Notes under the pieces: model-generated
Database searches by the model: none
Seen by the model: only the letters and a program-made list of their open reading frames with translations
Told to the model about the DNA's origin: nothing
Part shown: in pieces, positions 36,419-45,824 of the stretch
How positions within the stretch are numbered: the stretch's first letter is position 1
Layout: every line of letters starts with the position of its first letter
Program-made: the position numbers and the translations under genes
Assembly: GCF_014203015.1 (NCBI RefSeq)
Contig: NZ_JACHIB010000013.1
Span: 1-64,000, forward strand
Direction: 5' to 3'
DNA: 64,000 bases
Origin: Castellaniella defragrans
Lineage (GTDB): Bacteria > Pseudomonadota > Gammaproteobacteria > Burkholderiales > Burkholderiaceae_B

Positions 36419-36510
36419 AACTGAAACGTCCCACCCTGCTGCAGGGCCTGGCCATCCTGGCCGCGCTGGGCCTGCTGCTCCGTCTGCTGCTCTCGAGGTA
36501 TATCGCATGA
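36415..36510 (+). CDS. 31-residue membrane microprotein between terC and hemC
   Basis: A tiny open frame (M-K-L-K-R-P start, then about 20 Leu/Ala/Ile-rich residues, ending R-Y-I-A) that would form one membrane helix with a positive N-terminus. Its ATG overlaps the terC stop (ATGA, 36415-36418) and its stop overlaps the hemC start (ATGA, 36507-36510). That double overlap is unlikely by chance and argues for translation, at least as a coupling peptide. No known family recognised. Confidence 0.6.
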   Translation: MKLKRPTLLQGLAILAALGLLLRLLLSRYIA

Positions 36511-37457
36511 CCCATGCCCCGGCTCCCCGAACCCTTGTCATCGCCACCCGGGCCAGCCGCCTGGCGCTGTGGCAGGCCCGCCATGTGCAGGCCCGCCTGC
36601 AGGCGCTGTATCCCGGCTGCCGCGTCGATCTGCTGGAAATGACCACGCGCGGCGACCAGATCCTGGACCGGACCCTGTCCAAGGTCGGCGGCAAGGGCCT
36701 GTTCGTCAAGGAACTGGAAACCGCGCTGCTGGACGGGCGCGCGGACCTGGCCGTGCACTCCCTCAAGGACGTGCCGGTCGATCTCACGGCCCCGTTCGCC
36801 CTGTCCGCCATCCTGGAGCGGGCCGACGCCTGCGACGCGCTGGTGTCCAACACCGTGGCCTCGCTGGACGAACTGGCGCCGGGCGCCGTCGTCGGCACCT
36901 CCAGCCTGCGCCGCGAGGCCCAGCTGCGCGCGCGCCATCCCCATCTGGTGGTCAAGCCCCTGCGCGGCAACCTCGACACCCGCCTGGCCAAGCTCGACCG
37001 CGGCGACTACGCCGCCATCGTGCTGGCCGCCGCCGGCCTGCGGCGCCTGGGCCTGGCGGAGCGGATCCGCGCCGTCCTGCCGGTGGAAATCAGCCTGCCG
37101 GCCGCGGGCCAGGGCGCCCTGGGGATCGAGACCCTGGCGGACCGGGCCGAACTGCGCGCTTGGCTCGCGCCGCTGGCCTGCGCCCGGACCACCGCCTGTG
37201 CCCTGGCCGAGCGCGCCGTGTCGCGCGCGCTGGGGGGCTCCTGCCAGGTGCCGCTGGCGGCGTACGCGGTGCTGCGGGACGGCCGCCTGCGCCTGCAGGC
37301 GCTGGTGGCGGAACCCGACGGCAGCCGCGTCCTGCGTGCGCAGGCCGAAGGCGCGCCCGAGGCCGCCGAGGCGCTGGGGGCAGACGCCGCCCGCGACCTG
37401 CTCGGCCAGGGGGCGGACGCGATCCTGGCCCGCCTGTCCGAGTCCGCCGCGTCCTGA
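36507..37457 (+). CDS. hemC: Hydroxymethylbilane synthase (porphobilinogen deaminase)
   Basis: A 316-residue enzyme joining four porphobilinogens into hydroxymethylbilane. Features are [59 protein letters not shown] and the dipyrromethane-attachment Cys in [14 protein letters not shown]. It is the head of hemC-hemD-hemX-hemY and translationally coupled to the microprotein upstream. Confidence 0.96.
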   Translation: MTHAPAPRTLVIATRASRLALWQARHVQARLQALYPGCRVDLLEMTTRGDQILDRTLSKVGGKGLFVKELETALLDGRADLAVHSLKDVPVDLTAPFALSAILERADACDALVSNTVASLDELAPGAVVGTSSLRREAQLRARHPHLVVKPLRGNLDTRLAKLDRGDYAAIVLAAAGLRRLGLAERIRAVLPVEISLPAAGQGALGIETLADRAELRAWLAPLACARTTACALAERAVSRALGGSCQVPLAAYAVLRDGRLRLQALVAEPDGSRVLRAQAEGAPEAAEALGADAARDLLGQGADAILARLSESAAS

Positions 37458-37468
37458 ACGGCGTCCGG

Positions 37469-38233
37469 ATGGACCCGCACGCTCCGGTCGTGCTCACGCG
37501 CCCCGCGGGGCGCAACGAATCGCTGGCCCGCGCCCTGCGCGCGGCCGGCGCGACGGTGATCGAGGCGCCGGCCCTGGCGATCGAGCGCCTGGACGTCGAG
37601 GCGCCCCAACTCGCGGCGGGCGATCTCTGCGTCTTCGTCAGCCGCCAGGCGGTGGACGCCTGTTTCGCCGGCCGCGCCGGCGCGCCCTGGCCGGACGGCG
37701 TCCGCGCCGCGGCCGTGGGGGCGGCCACCGCCCGGGCGCTGCGCGCGCACGTGCCCGGGCACCTCGTCCTGGCGCCGGCCGCCGGCGCGCCGCCCGATTC
37801 GGAAGCGCTGCTGGCCGTCATCGAGGCCGCCCGCCTCGCGCCCGGCCGCGCCCACATCCTGCGGGCGCAGCGGGGGCGCGACTGGCTCGCGCGGCAGCTG
37901 CGGGCGCGCGGCTGGGCGGTGGAATGCCATGCCCTGTACCGGCGCAGCCCCGTGGCCTGGGACCGCGCCACCTGCGCCGCCCTGGCGCAGTCCGCCGCCT
38001 GTACGCTGCTGCTGACCAGCCCCGAGGCCGTCGACGCCGTGTCCGACAGCCTGCGCCTGCAGGGCCTGGACTGGCCGCCCGCCCTGCGGCTCGTCACCCT
38101 GCACGAGCGGATCGCGCGGCGTTTACAATGCATCTATGCCGACCGCCCCGCGGGCGCGCTGACCGTGCGCATCAGCGCGCCCGATGAGGCCGCCTTGTTT
38201 CAGGCTATATTGGCATCTGCACGATCAGACTAG
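37469..38233 (+). CDS. hemD: Uroporphyrinogen-III synthase
   Basis: A 254-residue HemD that cyclises hydroxymethylbilane with ring D inversion. The family is variable; seen are VVLTRPAGRNESLARALRAAG, FVSRQAVDACF, VGAATARALR, ILRAQRGRDWLARQLRARG and LLLTSPEAVDAV. ATG 37469 follows the hemC stop by 11 bases. The next gene is hemX, as is usual in proteobacteria. Confidence 0.92.
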   Translation: MDPHAPVVLTRPAGRNESLARALRAAGATVIEAPALAIERLDVEAPQLAAGDLCVFVSRQAVDACFAGRAGAPWPDGVRAAAVGAATARALRAHVPGHLVLAPAAGAPPDSEALLAVIEAARLAPGRAHILRAQRGRDWLARQLRARGWAVECHALYRRSPVAWDRATCAALAQSAACTLLLTSPEAVDAVSDSLRLQGLDWPPALRLVTLHERIARRLQCIYADRPAGALTVRISAPDEAALFQAILASARSD

Positions 38234-38264
38234 AAGATCAGCCTAGAAGGACTCGTACGCCGCC

Positions 38265-39512
38265 ATGACCGATACCGATCACAGCTCGCCCGCCTCGACT
38301 CCAGAATCGGCGCAGCCCGCCTCGGCGCTGGCAACGGCCCAGGCGGGGGCGGGCAGGGCGCGCCGGGGCGGCTTCGTCCCGGCGGTGGTCTTGCTGGTCC
38401 TGCTCGCCCTGATCCTGGGCGGGGCGCTGTACTACCAGAACCAGCAGTACCGCACCCTGCGCGCCGACCTGCAACAGCAGCACGAGCAAAGCGTCCGGCT
38501 GGTCCAGGAAACCCGCGAGCAGGCCGGCCAGGCCCTGTCCCTGGTACAGGAGCAGGCCGCCCGGATCGAGGACCTGCGCGGCGCGCTGGACGCCACTTCC
38601 GGCCAGGTCCAGGAACTCGACCAGGCCCTGCGGATGATGACCGACAGCGGCTCGGACCTGCTGCTGCTCAACGACATCGACCACCTCGTCACCATCGCCC
38701 AGCAGCAGCTCGCCCTGGGCGGCAACGTCGCCAACGCGATCATCTCCCTCGAAGCCGCGCAGGCCCAGCTGGCGCGCGCCAACCGGCCCGGGCTGGCGGC
38801 GCTGCAGCAGTCGATCAACGGCGACCTGGACCGCCTGCGCGCCGTGGCCACCATCGACCTGCCGGCCCTGTCGGCGCGCATCGACCGTCTGTCCGACCTG
38901 ATCGGGACCGCGCCCCTGCTGGTCCCGGATGCCGCCGCGCATCCGGCCGGCCAGGCCACTCCGGCGGCCGCGCAGGCGCCGGCGGCCGGCACGCCCGCCG
39001 CCGAACCCCACCCCGCGGCGCAGCCGGCGCCCGAAGGCTGGCGCGCCGTGGCCGCCGACGCCTGGCAATGGACGCGCGACGCGGCCGGCCTGGTCTCGCG
39101 CGACCTGCGCAGCCTGTTCGACGTGCGCCGGGTGGACGACGCAGCCGCGCTGCTGATGTCGCCCGACCAGGCCCTGCGCTTCCGCGAAGTCCTGAAGCAG
39201 CGCGCCGTGACGGCCCAGCTGGCCCTGATGATGCGCCAGTCGCGCATCTGGCAGGCCGAACTCGAACAGCTCTCCCGGGCCATCGACCAGCGCTACGACA
39301 TGCGCGCCGAGTCCGCCCGCGAAGCCCTGAAGATCGCCCGCGAACTGCACGACACCCCGATCGAGATCGCCCTGCCCACGGTGGACAACAGCCTGGCCGC
39401 GATCGCCGCCGCCCGGGACGCGGCCGCCGAGGAAGACGAGCAGGACGCGCCCGCCCCCGGCGATTCCCTGCGCGACGCGGCGCCGTCGCCCGCCGTCGCC
39501 GGCTCGGTCTGA
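38265..39512 (+). CDS. hemX: HemX-like membrane protein
   Basis: A 415-residue protein of the HemX family (often mislabelled uroporphyrinogen-III methyltransferase). A short Ala/Pro-rich cytoplasmic start is followed by one transmembrane helix (about 44-66). A long periplasmic coiled coil comes next (about 70-135, Gln/Glu-rich). The conserved LLLLNDIDHLVTIAQQQLALGG then leads into a helical domain with a Pro/Ala linker (about 225-260). No methyltransferase motifs. Thought to support haem-enzyme complexes at the membrane. Confidence 0.85.
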   Translation: MTDTDHSSPASTPESAQPASALATAQAGAGRARRGGFVPAVVLLVLLALILGGALYYQNQQYRTLRADLQQQHEQSVRLVQETREQAGQALSLVQEQAARIEDLRGALDATSGQVQELDQALRMMTDSGSDLLLLNDIDHLVTIAQQQLALGGNVANAIISLEAAQAQLARANRPGLAALQQSINGDLDRLRAVATIDLPALSARIDRLSDLIGTAPLLVPDAAAHPAGQATPAAAQAPAAGTPAAEPHPAAQPAPEGWRAVAADAWQWTRDAAGLVSRDLRSLFDVRRVDDAAALLMSPDQALRFREVLKQRAVTAQLALMMRQSRIWQAELEQLSRAIDQRYDMRAESAREALKIARELHDTPIEIALPTVDNSLAAIAAARDAAAEEDEQDAPAPGDSLRDAAPSPAVAGSV

Positions 39513-39522
39513 GGGGAGCGCG

Positions 39523-41019
39523 ATGCGATCCTGGATCTGGACCCTGATTCTGTTCGCGGCCGCCGTGGCGCTGGCCCTGGTGCTGCGCGAGCACGGCGGC
39601 AACGTCCTCATCGTCGCCCAGCCGTGGCGCATCGAACTGTCCCTGTCGCTGGCGGTCGTGCTCGCGCTGGTGGCCTTCCTGGCGCTGCACTGGCTGCTGC
39701 GCGCCCTGAACTGGCTGGGCACCAGCCCCGGCCGGCTGCGCGCCTGGCGCGGGCGCCGCGCCCAGAAGCGCGACATCGAACTGCTCGAACGCGGCTGGAT
39801 CAACGTCCTGGAAGGCCGCTACGTCCAGGCCGAAAAGGACCTGTCCAACCTGGTGTCGCGCACCCGCTCGGCCGACCGCAAGGTGCTGGCCGGGCTCAGC
39901 GCGGCGCGCGCCCTGCACCTGCTGGGCGAAACCGCGCGGCGCGACCAGGTGCTGCGGCTCGCCCAGGAGGGCGCCGGCCAGGATTCCCGCCTGCGCCAGG
40001 CCGTGGATACCGTGACGGCGGAAATGTACCTGGACCAGAACCGCGCCGAGGAAGCCCTGGCCCTGCTGGAACCCCTGCAGGACGCCTCGTCGCGCTTCCT
40101 GCATGGCACCCGCCTGCTGCTGCGCGCCCATCGCCAGCTCGGCCATGCGGACCGCGTGTACGAACTCACGCGCCTGCTGCTGCGCCGCGGCGCGATCGAC
40201 GAGACCCAGGCCCGCCAGTTCATCCGCGAATCGACCGCGCAGCGCCTGTCCCGCGTCGAGGAATCCGACTGGAACGCCGTCTGGGGCGACCTGAGCGCCG
40301 ACGAACGGCTGGATCCCGACGTGGCCCTGGCCGGCGCCCAGGCCCAGGTGCGCCTGGGCCATCCGGCCGAGTCGGCCCGCATCCTCGAAGCCGCCCTGGG
40401 ACGCCGGCTGGACGACCGCCTGCTGCGCCTCTACGCTCAGTGCGACGCCACGCAGGCCGGTCAGCGCCTGGGCCATGCCGAACTCTGGCTCAGGTCCAGC
40501 CCCGACCATGCGGGCCTGCTGGCGGCGCTGGGTCAGCTCTGCCTGGCGGCCCGCCTCTGGGGCCAGGGCGAGCATTACCTCGAACGCAGCCTGGCCCTGC
40601 GCGCCGACACCCACATCCACGCCCTGCTGGGCAATCTGCACGACGCCCTGGGCCATCCCGACCAGGCCCTGCGCAACTGGCGGCTGGCCTGCCAGGCGGC
40701 GGATGCCGAAATCCCCGCCGTCAGCCGGCTGCTGCCCGCCGCCGACATGCGCGGCGACCCCCGCTTCGACGAGGCGGTCGCGGCGGACGAACCGGCCCCG
40801 GCGGAATCGCCCCTGGCCGTGCCCCCCGCGGCCAGCGGCGTCTACGTCCAGGACGAGACGGGCGGCGCCATGGAGCCCGTGGCCGCGCCGGCGCCCCGAT
40901 CGGCGCCCGAAACGCCGCCCGCGCCCGCGTCCATGACCGCCGAGGACGAATATTTCGACACCGCGCCCATCCCCGGGGTGGACATGTCCCAGACCTCGGA
41001 CGGCGGCGCGCGCAAGTAG
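39523..41019 (+). CDS. hemY: HemY-like TPR membrane protein
   Basis: A 498-residue HemY_N-family protein (not protoporphyrinogen oxidase). Two N-terminal membrane helices (about 5-22 and 42-62) are followed by TPR-like helical repeats to about residue 410. These include [22 protein letters not shown] and [20 protein letters not shown]. An acidic Pro-rich tail ends the protein. It follows hemX by 10 bases. Role in haem biosynthesis inferred from linkage. Confidence 0.88.
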   Translation: MRSWIWTLILFAAAVALALVLREHGGNVLIVAQPWRIELSLSLAVVLALVAFLALHWLLRALNWLGTSPGRLRAWRGRRAQKRDIELLERGWINVLEGRYVQAEKDLSNLVSRTRSADRKVLAGLSAARALHLLGETARRDQVLRLAQEGAGQDSRLRQAVDTVTAEMYLDQNRAEEALALLEPLQDASSRFLHGTRLLLRAHRQLGHADRVYELTRLLLRRGAIDETQARQFIRESTAQRLSRVEESDWNAVWGDLSADERLDPDVALAGAQAQVRLGHPAESARILEAALGRRLDDRLLRLYAQCDATQAGQRLGHAELWLRSSPDHAGLLAALGQLCLAARLWGQGEHYLERSLALRADTHIHALLGNLHDALGHPDQALRNWRLACQAADAEIPAVSRLLPAADMRGDPRFDEAVAADEPAPAESPLAVPPAASGVYVQDETGGAMEPVAAPAPRSAPETPPAPASMTAEDEYFDTAPIPGVDMSQTSDGGARK

Positions 41020-41053
41020 ATCGTTTTTTCAGTCTGACCTATCAAGGAACCCC

Positions 41054-41590
41054 ATGAGCCTAGATCGAGTGCCGGCCGGCGACAAGCTGCCTGAAGAATT
41101 CAACGTCGTGATCGAAATCCCCATGAACGCGGATCCGGTCAAGTACGAAGTCGACAAGGCCAGCGGCGCCGTGTTCGTGGACCGCTTCATGCTGACCGCC
41201 ATGCACTACCCCTGCAACTACGGCTACATCCCCCAGACCCTGTCGGAAGACGGCGATCCGGTGGACGTGCTGGTGATCGCGCCGTTCCCGGTGCAGGTCG
41301 GCTCGGTGATCCGCTGCCGCGCCCTGGGCGTGATGAACATGGAAGACGAGGCCGGCAAGGACGCCAAGCTCCTGGCCCGCCCGGTGGACAAGCTCTACCC
41401 GCCGTACCGCCAGATCGAATCGACCGCCGACCTGCTGCCCGAGGAACTGCAGCGCATCCAGCACTTCTTCGAGCACTACAAGGACCTGGAAAAGGGCAAG
41501 TGGGTCAAGGTCCAGGGCTGGTCGGGCGTGGATGCCGCCAAGCAGGAGATCCGCGCCTCCGTCGAACGCTACGAGCAGGCCAAGGCCTGA
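41054..41590 (+). CDS. ppa: Inorganic pyrophosphatase
   Basis: A 178-residue family I soluble pyrophosphatase, Mg-dependent. Active-site motifs are [31 protein letters not shown] and the signature [11 protein letters not shown] with its three Asp residues, then [17 protein letters not shown] and [22 protein letters not shown] lies before ATG 41054. Own terminator follows. Confidence 0.97.
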   Translation: MSLDRVPAGDKLPEEFNVVIEIPMNADPVKYEVDKASGAVFVDRFMLTAMHYPCNYGYIPQTLSEDGDPVDVLVIAPFPVQVGSVIRCRALGVMNMEDEAGKDAKLLARPVDKLYPPYRQIESTADLLPEELQRIQHFFEHYKDLEKGKWVKVQGWSGVDAAKQEIRASVERYEQAKA

Positions 41591-41620
41591 GGCGTTCCTT
41601 CGCCTGTGCGTGCCTGACGG

Positions 41621-41647
41621 CCCGGCTTCGGCCGGGTCATCGTTTTT
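41621..41647 (+). terminator. Rho-independent terminator after ppa
   Basis: CCCGGC-TTCG-GCCGGG stem-loop (41621-41636), with five T at 41643-41647. Confidence 0.8.
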
Positions 41648-41678
41648 GCCGCCGGGCCAGTTTTTTCCGGAGTCCATG

Positions 41679-42377
41679 ATGGATGAAACCGTGATTCCCC
41701 GTCCCGAGGCGGCCACCGTGGCCGTCCAGGGCAGCTCGGCCCGCTTTCCCGTGCGGCGCATCTACTGCGTCGGCCGCAATTACGCGGAGCACGCGCGCGA
41801 AATGGGCGATTCGGGGCGCGAGCCGCCGTTCTTCTTCGCCAAGCCCGCCGATGCCGTCCTGAACGTCGCCGACGGCGCCGAGGGCGTGCTGCCGTATCCG
41901 CCGCTCACCCGGGACCTGCACCACGAAGTCGAGCTCGTGGCCGCGCTGGGCTCGGGCGGACGCGACCTGACGCCCGAGCAGGCGGCCGCTTGCATCTGGG
42001 GCTACGCCATCGGCCTGGACATGACGCGCCGCGATCTGCAGGCCGCCGCCAAGAAGTCCGGCCGGCCCTGGGAAACCGGCAAGGCCTTCGATCACAGCGC
42101 GCCCATCGGGCCGCTGCATCCGGCCGCGTCCGCCGGCACGATGGCGCAGGGCGCCATCACCCTCTCGGTCAACGGCCAGCCGCGCCAGTCGGGCGACCTG
42201 TCGGACATGATCTGGTCGGTGCCGGAAGCCATCGCCTACCTGTCCACCCTGTTCGAGCTGCGGGCCGGCGACCTGGTCTTCACCGGCACGCCGGCCGGCG
42301 TCGGCGCCGTCGTGCCCGGCGACCGGCTCGAAGCCGCCATCGAAGGATTGGGCACCCTGCGCCTGCGCATCGGCTGA
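41679..42377 (+). CDS. Fumarylacetoacetate hydrolase-family protein
   Basis: A 232-residue FAH-fold enzyme that hydrolyses or decarboxylates a 1,3-diketo acid. Core motifs are RIYCVGRNYAEHAREMG, FFFAKPADAVL, HHEVELVAALGSGG with the metal Glu residues, GYAIGLDMTRRDLQ and FTGTPAGVGAVVPGD. The small size and sequence resemble fumarylpyruvate hydrolase/acylpyruvase (FAHD1-like) proteins rather than tyrosine-pathway FAH. GGAG at 41669-41672 is spaced 6 bases from ATG 41679. Confidence 0.9.
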   Translation: MDETVIPRPEAATVAVQGSSARFPVRRIYCVGRNYAEHAREMGDSGREPPFFFAKPADAVLNVADGAEGVLPYPPLTRDLHHEVELVAALGSGGRDLTPEQAAACIWGYAIGLDMTRRDLQAAAKKSGRPWETGKAFDHSAPIGPLHPAASAGTMAQGAITLSVNGQPRQSGDLSDMIWSVPEAIAYLSTLFELRAGDLVFTGTPAGVGAVVPGDRLEAAIEGLGTLRLRIG

Positions 42378-42604
42378 TCCGCCGTCCGCGCCGGTGTCCG
42401 GGCCGGCTTCCACGCCGCCGCAGCATGGTTCCGCGGGCGGATCGGACGCCGGCCGCGGATAACGGGCGGCAGGCGTGGTCCGGAATGCGGGCGGCCGGCG
42501 GCGCGGAAGGCGGGCGGGACATTTTCAGCCAGCACGGGAAGTGCGAATAGGCGGGCGGGCGAGGGCGGGGCACACTGGGCTTCATCCCGTTACCGGAGCC
42601 CGCC

Positions 42605-43027
42605 ATGTCCGCCTTCCTTCGTCTGTCGCGCCGCGCCCGTCCCGGCGCATTCTCCGGCCGCATCCGCCGCGTCCTGCCCGGCGCGCCGTCCTTCGGCGCC
42701 GTGCGCGAGCCCTCGCGGCCGGGCGTGCCGCATGCGCCCGTCCTCCTGTCGTCCAGGCCCGTCCCGTCCACCCGGTCCGGGCAGCGCGGGCAGGCGATGG
42801 TGGAATACGTCATTGTCGTCGCCCTGGTGGCCGTGGCCGCCATCGCGGTCTACCAGCTCTTCGGTCAGGTGATCCGTGCCCAGACGGCGGCCATGGCGCG
42901 CGAGATCGCCGGCGAGGACGGCTCCGAGCAGTCCCGCATCGCCCAGACGGCGGCTGAATCCGCCGCCGCCCAGGCGGCCGCCAAATCGCTGAAGTCCTTC
43001 ACCGGCAACGCGGCGGCGGGGCAGTGA
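42605..43027 (+). CDS. Flp/TadE-like pilin with long leader
   Basis: A 140-residue protein at the head of the tad locus. About 62 basic, Pro/Arg-rich residues precede SGQRGQAMVEYVIVVALVAV, a class IVb prepilin type motif: cleavage after Gly, the Glu at mature position +5, then one hydrophobic helix. The 55-residue C-terminal part is Ala/Gln-rich and helical. The leader is far longer than in normal Flp prepilins, so either the true start is internal or this is a pseudopilin. No prepilin peptidase gene is in the window. Confidence 0.7.
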   Translation: MSAFLRLSRRARPGAFSGRIRRVLPGAPSFGAVREPSRPGVPHAPVLLSSRPVPSTRSGQRGQAMVEYVIVVALVAVAAIAVYQLFGQVIRAQTAAMAREIAGEDGSEQSRIAQTAAESAAAQAAAKSLKSFTGNAAAGQ

Positions 43028-43028
43028 C

Positions 43029-44342
43029 ATGGCCGGCGTCCGCCCCGCGCTGCGCGCCCAGCAGGGCCAGGTCCTGGTGCTCGGCATGCTGCTGGCGGCC
43101 GTGCTGGGCCTGGCCTGGATGCGCTATTTCGCCACCGGCCAGGTCCTGGCCGCCAAGACCCGGCTGGTCCACGGCCTGGATGCAGCCGCCTACAGCGGCG
43201 CCCTGGTCCAGGCGCGGACGCTCAATTTCCTGGCCTACCTGAACCGTGCCCGGATGGCGCACCAGCTGGCCATGGCGCACCTGGTCACGCTGGGCAGCTG
43301 GGCGCACTACGCCGGCATGGAATCGCGCCGCCTCGCCCAGGGCAACCCGCCCGCCCACCTGATCGGCCTGATGTTCGGCGCCGACCACGGCCGCGCTTAT
43401 CTGGCGGCGGCCGGCGCCGCGGGCCTGGAGGCCCAGGCGCGCGCCGGCGGCGCGCTCGGCCGGGCCTACGCCGCGCACGAGCGCTTCGTCCACGAGCTGT
43501 CGGCGGACCTGTCCCGCGTCCTCGCCCGGGACCTGCCCCTGGCGCGCCAGGATGCGATGCAAGCCGTGCTGGCCGGGCATTATCCCGAACGCCGGCCCGA
43601 GGACCTGCGGCCCGTGGTGTCTGAAGACGCCTGGCCCGGCCTGCTGCGCCACCATGCGCCGGATGCGCCGCTGTTCGACTGGGTGCGCGATCTGGCCGGC
43701 CTGTATCCCTTCCTCGATCCGCGGGACCACACGGCGCGCAATCCCTGGCCGGTCAGCGCCCGCTGCCCGCAGCTGCGCCACGAACTGCGGCGGCGCGGGG
43801 GCACGGCGCTGGACGAATCCGGCCGCTGGCGGGCGGGGGATACGCAATCCTTCCACGCGGTGCGCTCCAACCGCTGGATCGGCTGCTACTACCGCGAATA
43901 CGCCATGGGCTGGGCCTGGATGCCGGCGCAGCCCGGCCAGGCGATGGACGCGAGCCACGTCGAGGACCCGCCGGAGGATTTCGCCGACCAGGATTTCTGG
44001 CGCTGGGTGCGGGCGGCGACGCAGTGGGATCTGGTGGGCGGCCGGGACAATCCCCTCGCCAATTCCTATGCCCTGCGGGACCGCCAGCCCTGGTCCTCCC
44101 GCGGCCTGGGCGGCTACCTGGACGTCGCGGCAGCCGCCGGCCCGGACGCCGCGTCGGGATTCGTCGTGCACATGGAGCTGGCGGATGCCTCCGGCCGCCC
44201 GATCCGCGCCCGCAGCGCGGCGGAAAGCCTGTTCTCCCGACCCGAGCGGCGCGCGGACGGGCTGGACGAGACGCCGAGCCTGTTCCATCCCTACTGGCAC
44301 GCGCGCCTGGCGGCCGGGCTGTCCGATGCGCCAGGAGACTGA
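43029..44342 (+). CDS. TadG-like pilus assembly protein
   Basis: A 437-residue protein with one N-terminal membrane helix (QQGQVLVLGMLLAAVLGLAWM) and a large periplasmic domain. This is the layout of TadG/putative Flp-pilus assembly proteins that open with a pseudopilin-like GQ-x-L motif. The remainder is not recognised by motif. It starts 1 base after the preceding stop and is followed at once by another single-helix protein. Confidence 0.65.
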   Translation: MAGVRPALRAQQGQVLVLGMLLAAVLGLAWMRYFATGQVLAAKTRLVHGLDAAAYSGALVQARTLNFLAYLNRARMAHQLAMAHLVTLGSWAHYAGMESRRLAQGNPPAHLIGLMFGADHGRAYLAAAGAAGLEAQARAGGALGRAYAAHERFVHELSADLSRVLARDLPLARQDAMQAVLAGHYPERRPEDLRPVVSEDAWPGLLRHHAPDAPLFDWVRDLAGLYPFLDPRDHTARNPWPVSARCPQLRHELRRRGGTALDESGRWRAGDTQSFHAVRSNRWIGCYYREYAMGWAWMPAQPGQAMDASHVEDPPEDFADQDFWRWVRAATQWDLVGGRDNPLANSYALRDRQPWSSRGLGGYLDVAAAAGPDAASGFVVHMELADASGRPIRARSAAESLFSRPERRADGLDETPSLFHPYWHARLAAGLSDAPGD

Positions 44343-44343
44343 C

Positions 44344-45087
44344 ATGGCCGATCACGCATGCCGGGGCGGGCATCGGCGCGGACGCCAGGGCGGCCAGGCC
44401 CTCGCCGAAACCCTGGTCGCGCTGGCCGTGCTGGGCAGCCTGTGGGCCGCCATCGCCTGGCTGGGGCGCCTGCAGGATGCCGGCCTGCAGCTGGCCCATG
44501 CCAGCCGCCGCGCCGCCTTCGCCCATGCCCACCAGGGTCTGGCGCCGGAGGCGCTGGACGCGGGGGCGGACGGCTACCTGGACGCGCCGGGCCACCGCTG
44601 GCGGACGCGGCGGGGCCTGGATCTGCTGGCGGCCGAGGCGCGCCTGGCGCTCGAACCCCTGGATGCCCTCGCCGGCCGCCAGGCCGGCGATCCCGTGGCC
44701 GGCGCGGCGGACCTGCGCCGGGAATTGCGGCTGGGCGATCCGACCGTCTGGCGCGCCGCCGCCCGGGCCGAGACCGCCGGCGGGGAGGCCACCACGGGCG
44801 CCCTGTCCGATTTCGACCGGCTGGGGCTGCGCCTGAGCCGCCATACCGCCATCCTGCGCGGCGACGGCGCCGCCGCGGGCGATGCCGACACCCAGTCGAT
44901 CCTGGCGGGCAGTCCCGGCGCCTGGGCCGATGCGGCCGCGGCGTCCCGGTCGGCCGGCCAGTCGGTCCTCGGCCGCCTGCGCGGCGTGGACGCCGCCTGG
45001 GGCCGCGCCTCGCCCGACTGGGACTGGATCGACCGCTGGACGAGCAGCGTGCCGCGTCCGCACCTGCAACCCTGGAGACAGCCATGA
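44344..45087 (+). CDS. TadE/TadF-like pseudopilin
   Basis: A 247-residue protein with a basic leader then GGQALAETLVALAVLGSLWA, a pseudopilin-type hydrophobic helix with Glu near the processed N-terminus. A soluble Ala/Arg/Asp-rich periplasmic part follows. It begins 1 base after the TadG-like stop, and its own stop overlaps the next start (ATGA). Likely a minor pseudopilin of the Tad machine. Confidence 0.65.
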   Translation: MADHACRGGHRRGRQGGQALAETLVALAVLGSLWAAIAWLGRLQDAGLQLAHASRRAAFAHAHQGLAPEALDAGADGYLDAPGHRWRTRRGLDLLAAEARLALEPLDALAGRQAGDPVAGAADLRRELRLGDPTVWRAAARAETAGGEATTGALSDFDRLGLRLSRHTAILRGDGAAAGDADTQSILAGSPGAWADAAAASRSAGQSVLGRLRGVDAAWGRASPDWDWIDRWTSSVPRPHLQPWRQP

Positions 45088-45824
45088 ATCCGTCCGTTCC
45101 GCCCCTGCGCCCGCCTTCGATGCTGATGGCGGTCCTGCTGCTGTGCGCCGGCCCGGCCTGCGCCGCTCCCGCACCCTGGGATCCGGCCCGTGCCGCCGCG
45201 CTGGCGGAATGGTCCTGGGCGGCGCCCCTGGCCTTCGACCTCCCGGGCGCTCGCCTGCAGGTGCGGCGTTTCCGGGCGCCGATGGCACCGGTGGATGCGG
45301 CGCGGCGGCTGACGCGCGCCGCGGCGTCCCGGTTCGACCGTCTGCAATTCTCCGGCCCGGTACTGTCGCTCTCCGGGGTCCATGAAGGCCGGCACTGGCT
45401 GGCGCAGCTGCGGCCCGCCGACGATGGCGGCGCGGGCACGGTCGGCCTGCTGTCCAGCCTGGGCCCTGAGGACCGCCGCGAGGCCGGCTTCGATCCGGCG
45501 CAGATCGCGCCGCCGGGCGCGCGGGCCGTGCTGCGGGCCTCCAGCCGCATGGCCGGCGGCACCGGCCTGCTGGCCAGCTATCTGTGTCCGGGGCCGTATC
45601 CGCGCGTGGCCGCCGCGGTGCGGCGCGCCCTCTGGGAGCGGCGCTGGCGGCCGGTGGCGGCGGCCGCGGGCTCCGGCGAGGTGGCCGGGTCCGCGCGGGC
45701 GCAGGCGGCTCCGCTGGCCGGCGAATGGGCGCGGCCCGATGGCGGGCGCCTGACGGTCCATCTCCACCCCCGGGCCGACACCGTCGCCCTGACGTTCTGG
45801 CACCGGCCGAAGGAGGCCTCATGA
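45084..45824 (+). CDS. Secreted protein of the tad locus, unknown
   Basis: A 246-residue protein with a signal peptide (hydrophobic LMAVLLLCAGPACA, cleavage after Ala near residue 27) and a periplasmic domain I do not recognise, with strand-like segments and a C-terminal LTVHLHPRADTVALTFW. It is coupled to both neighbours by 4-base overlaps. In position it could serve the RcpB/accessory role of other tad loci, but no sequence evidence supports that. Confidence 0.6.
   Translation: MNPSVPPLRPPSMLMAVLLLCAGPACAAPAPWDPARAAALAEWSWAAPLAFDLPGARLQVRRFRAPMAPVDAARRLTRAAASRFDRLQFSGPVLSLSGVHEGRHWLAQLRPADDGGAGTVGLLSSLGPEDRREAGFDPAQIAPPGARAVLRASSRMAGGTGLLASYLCPGPYPRVAAAVRRALWERRWRPVAAAAGSGEVAGSARAQAAPLAGEWARPDGGRLTVHLHPRADTVALTFWHRPKEAS

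Noticed and set aside
38815-40656. 613-codon minus-strand frame opposite hemX/hemY
   Set aside because: Antisense shadow; hemX and hemY have clear family features.
39523-41019. Protoporphyrinogen oxidase (the other hemY)
   Set aside because: No FAD-binding motif; TPR-like membrane protein of the HemY_N family.
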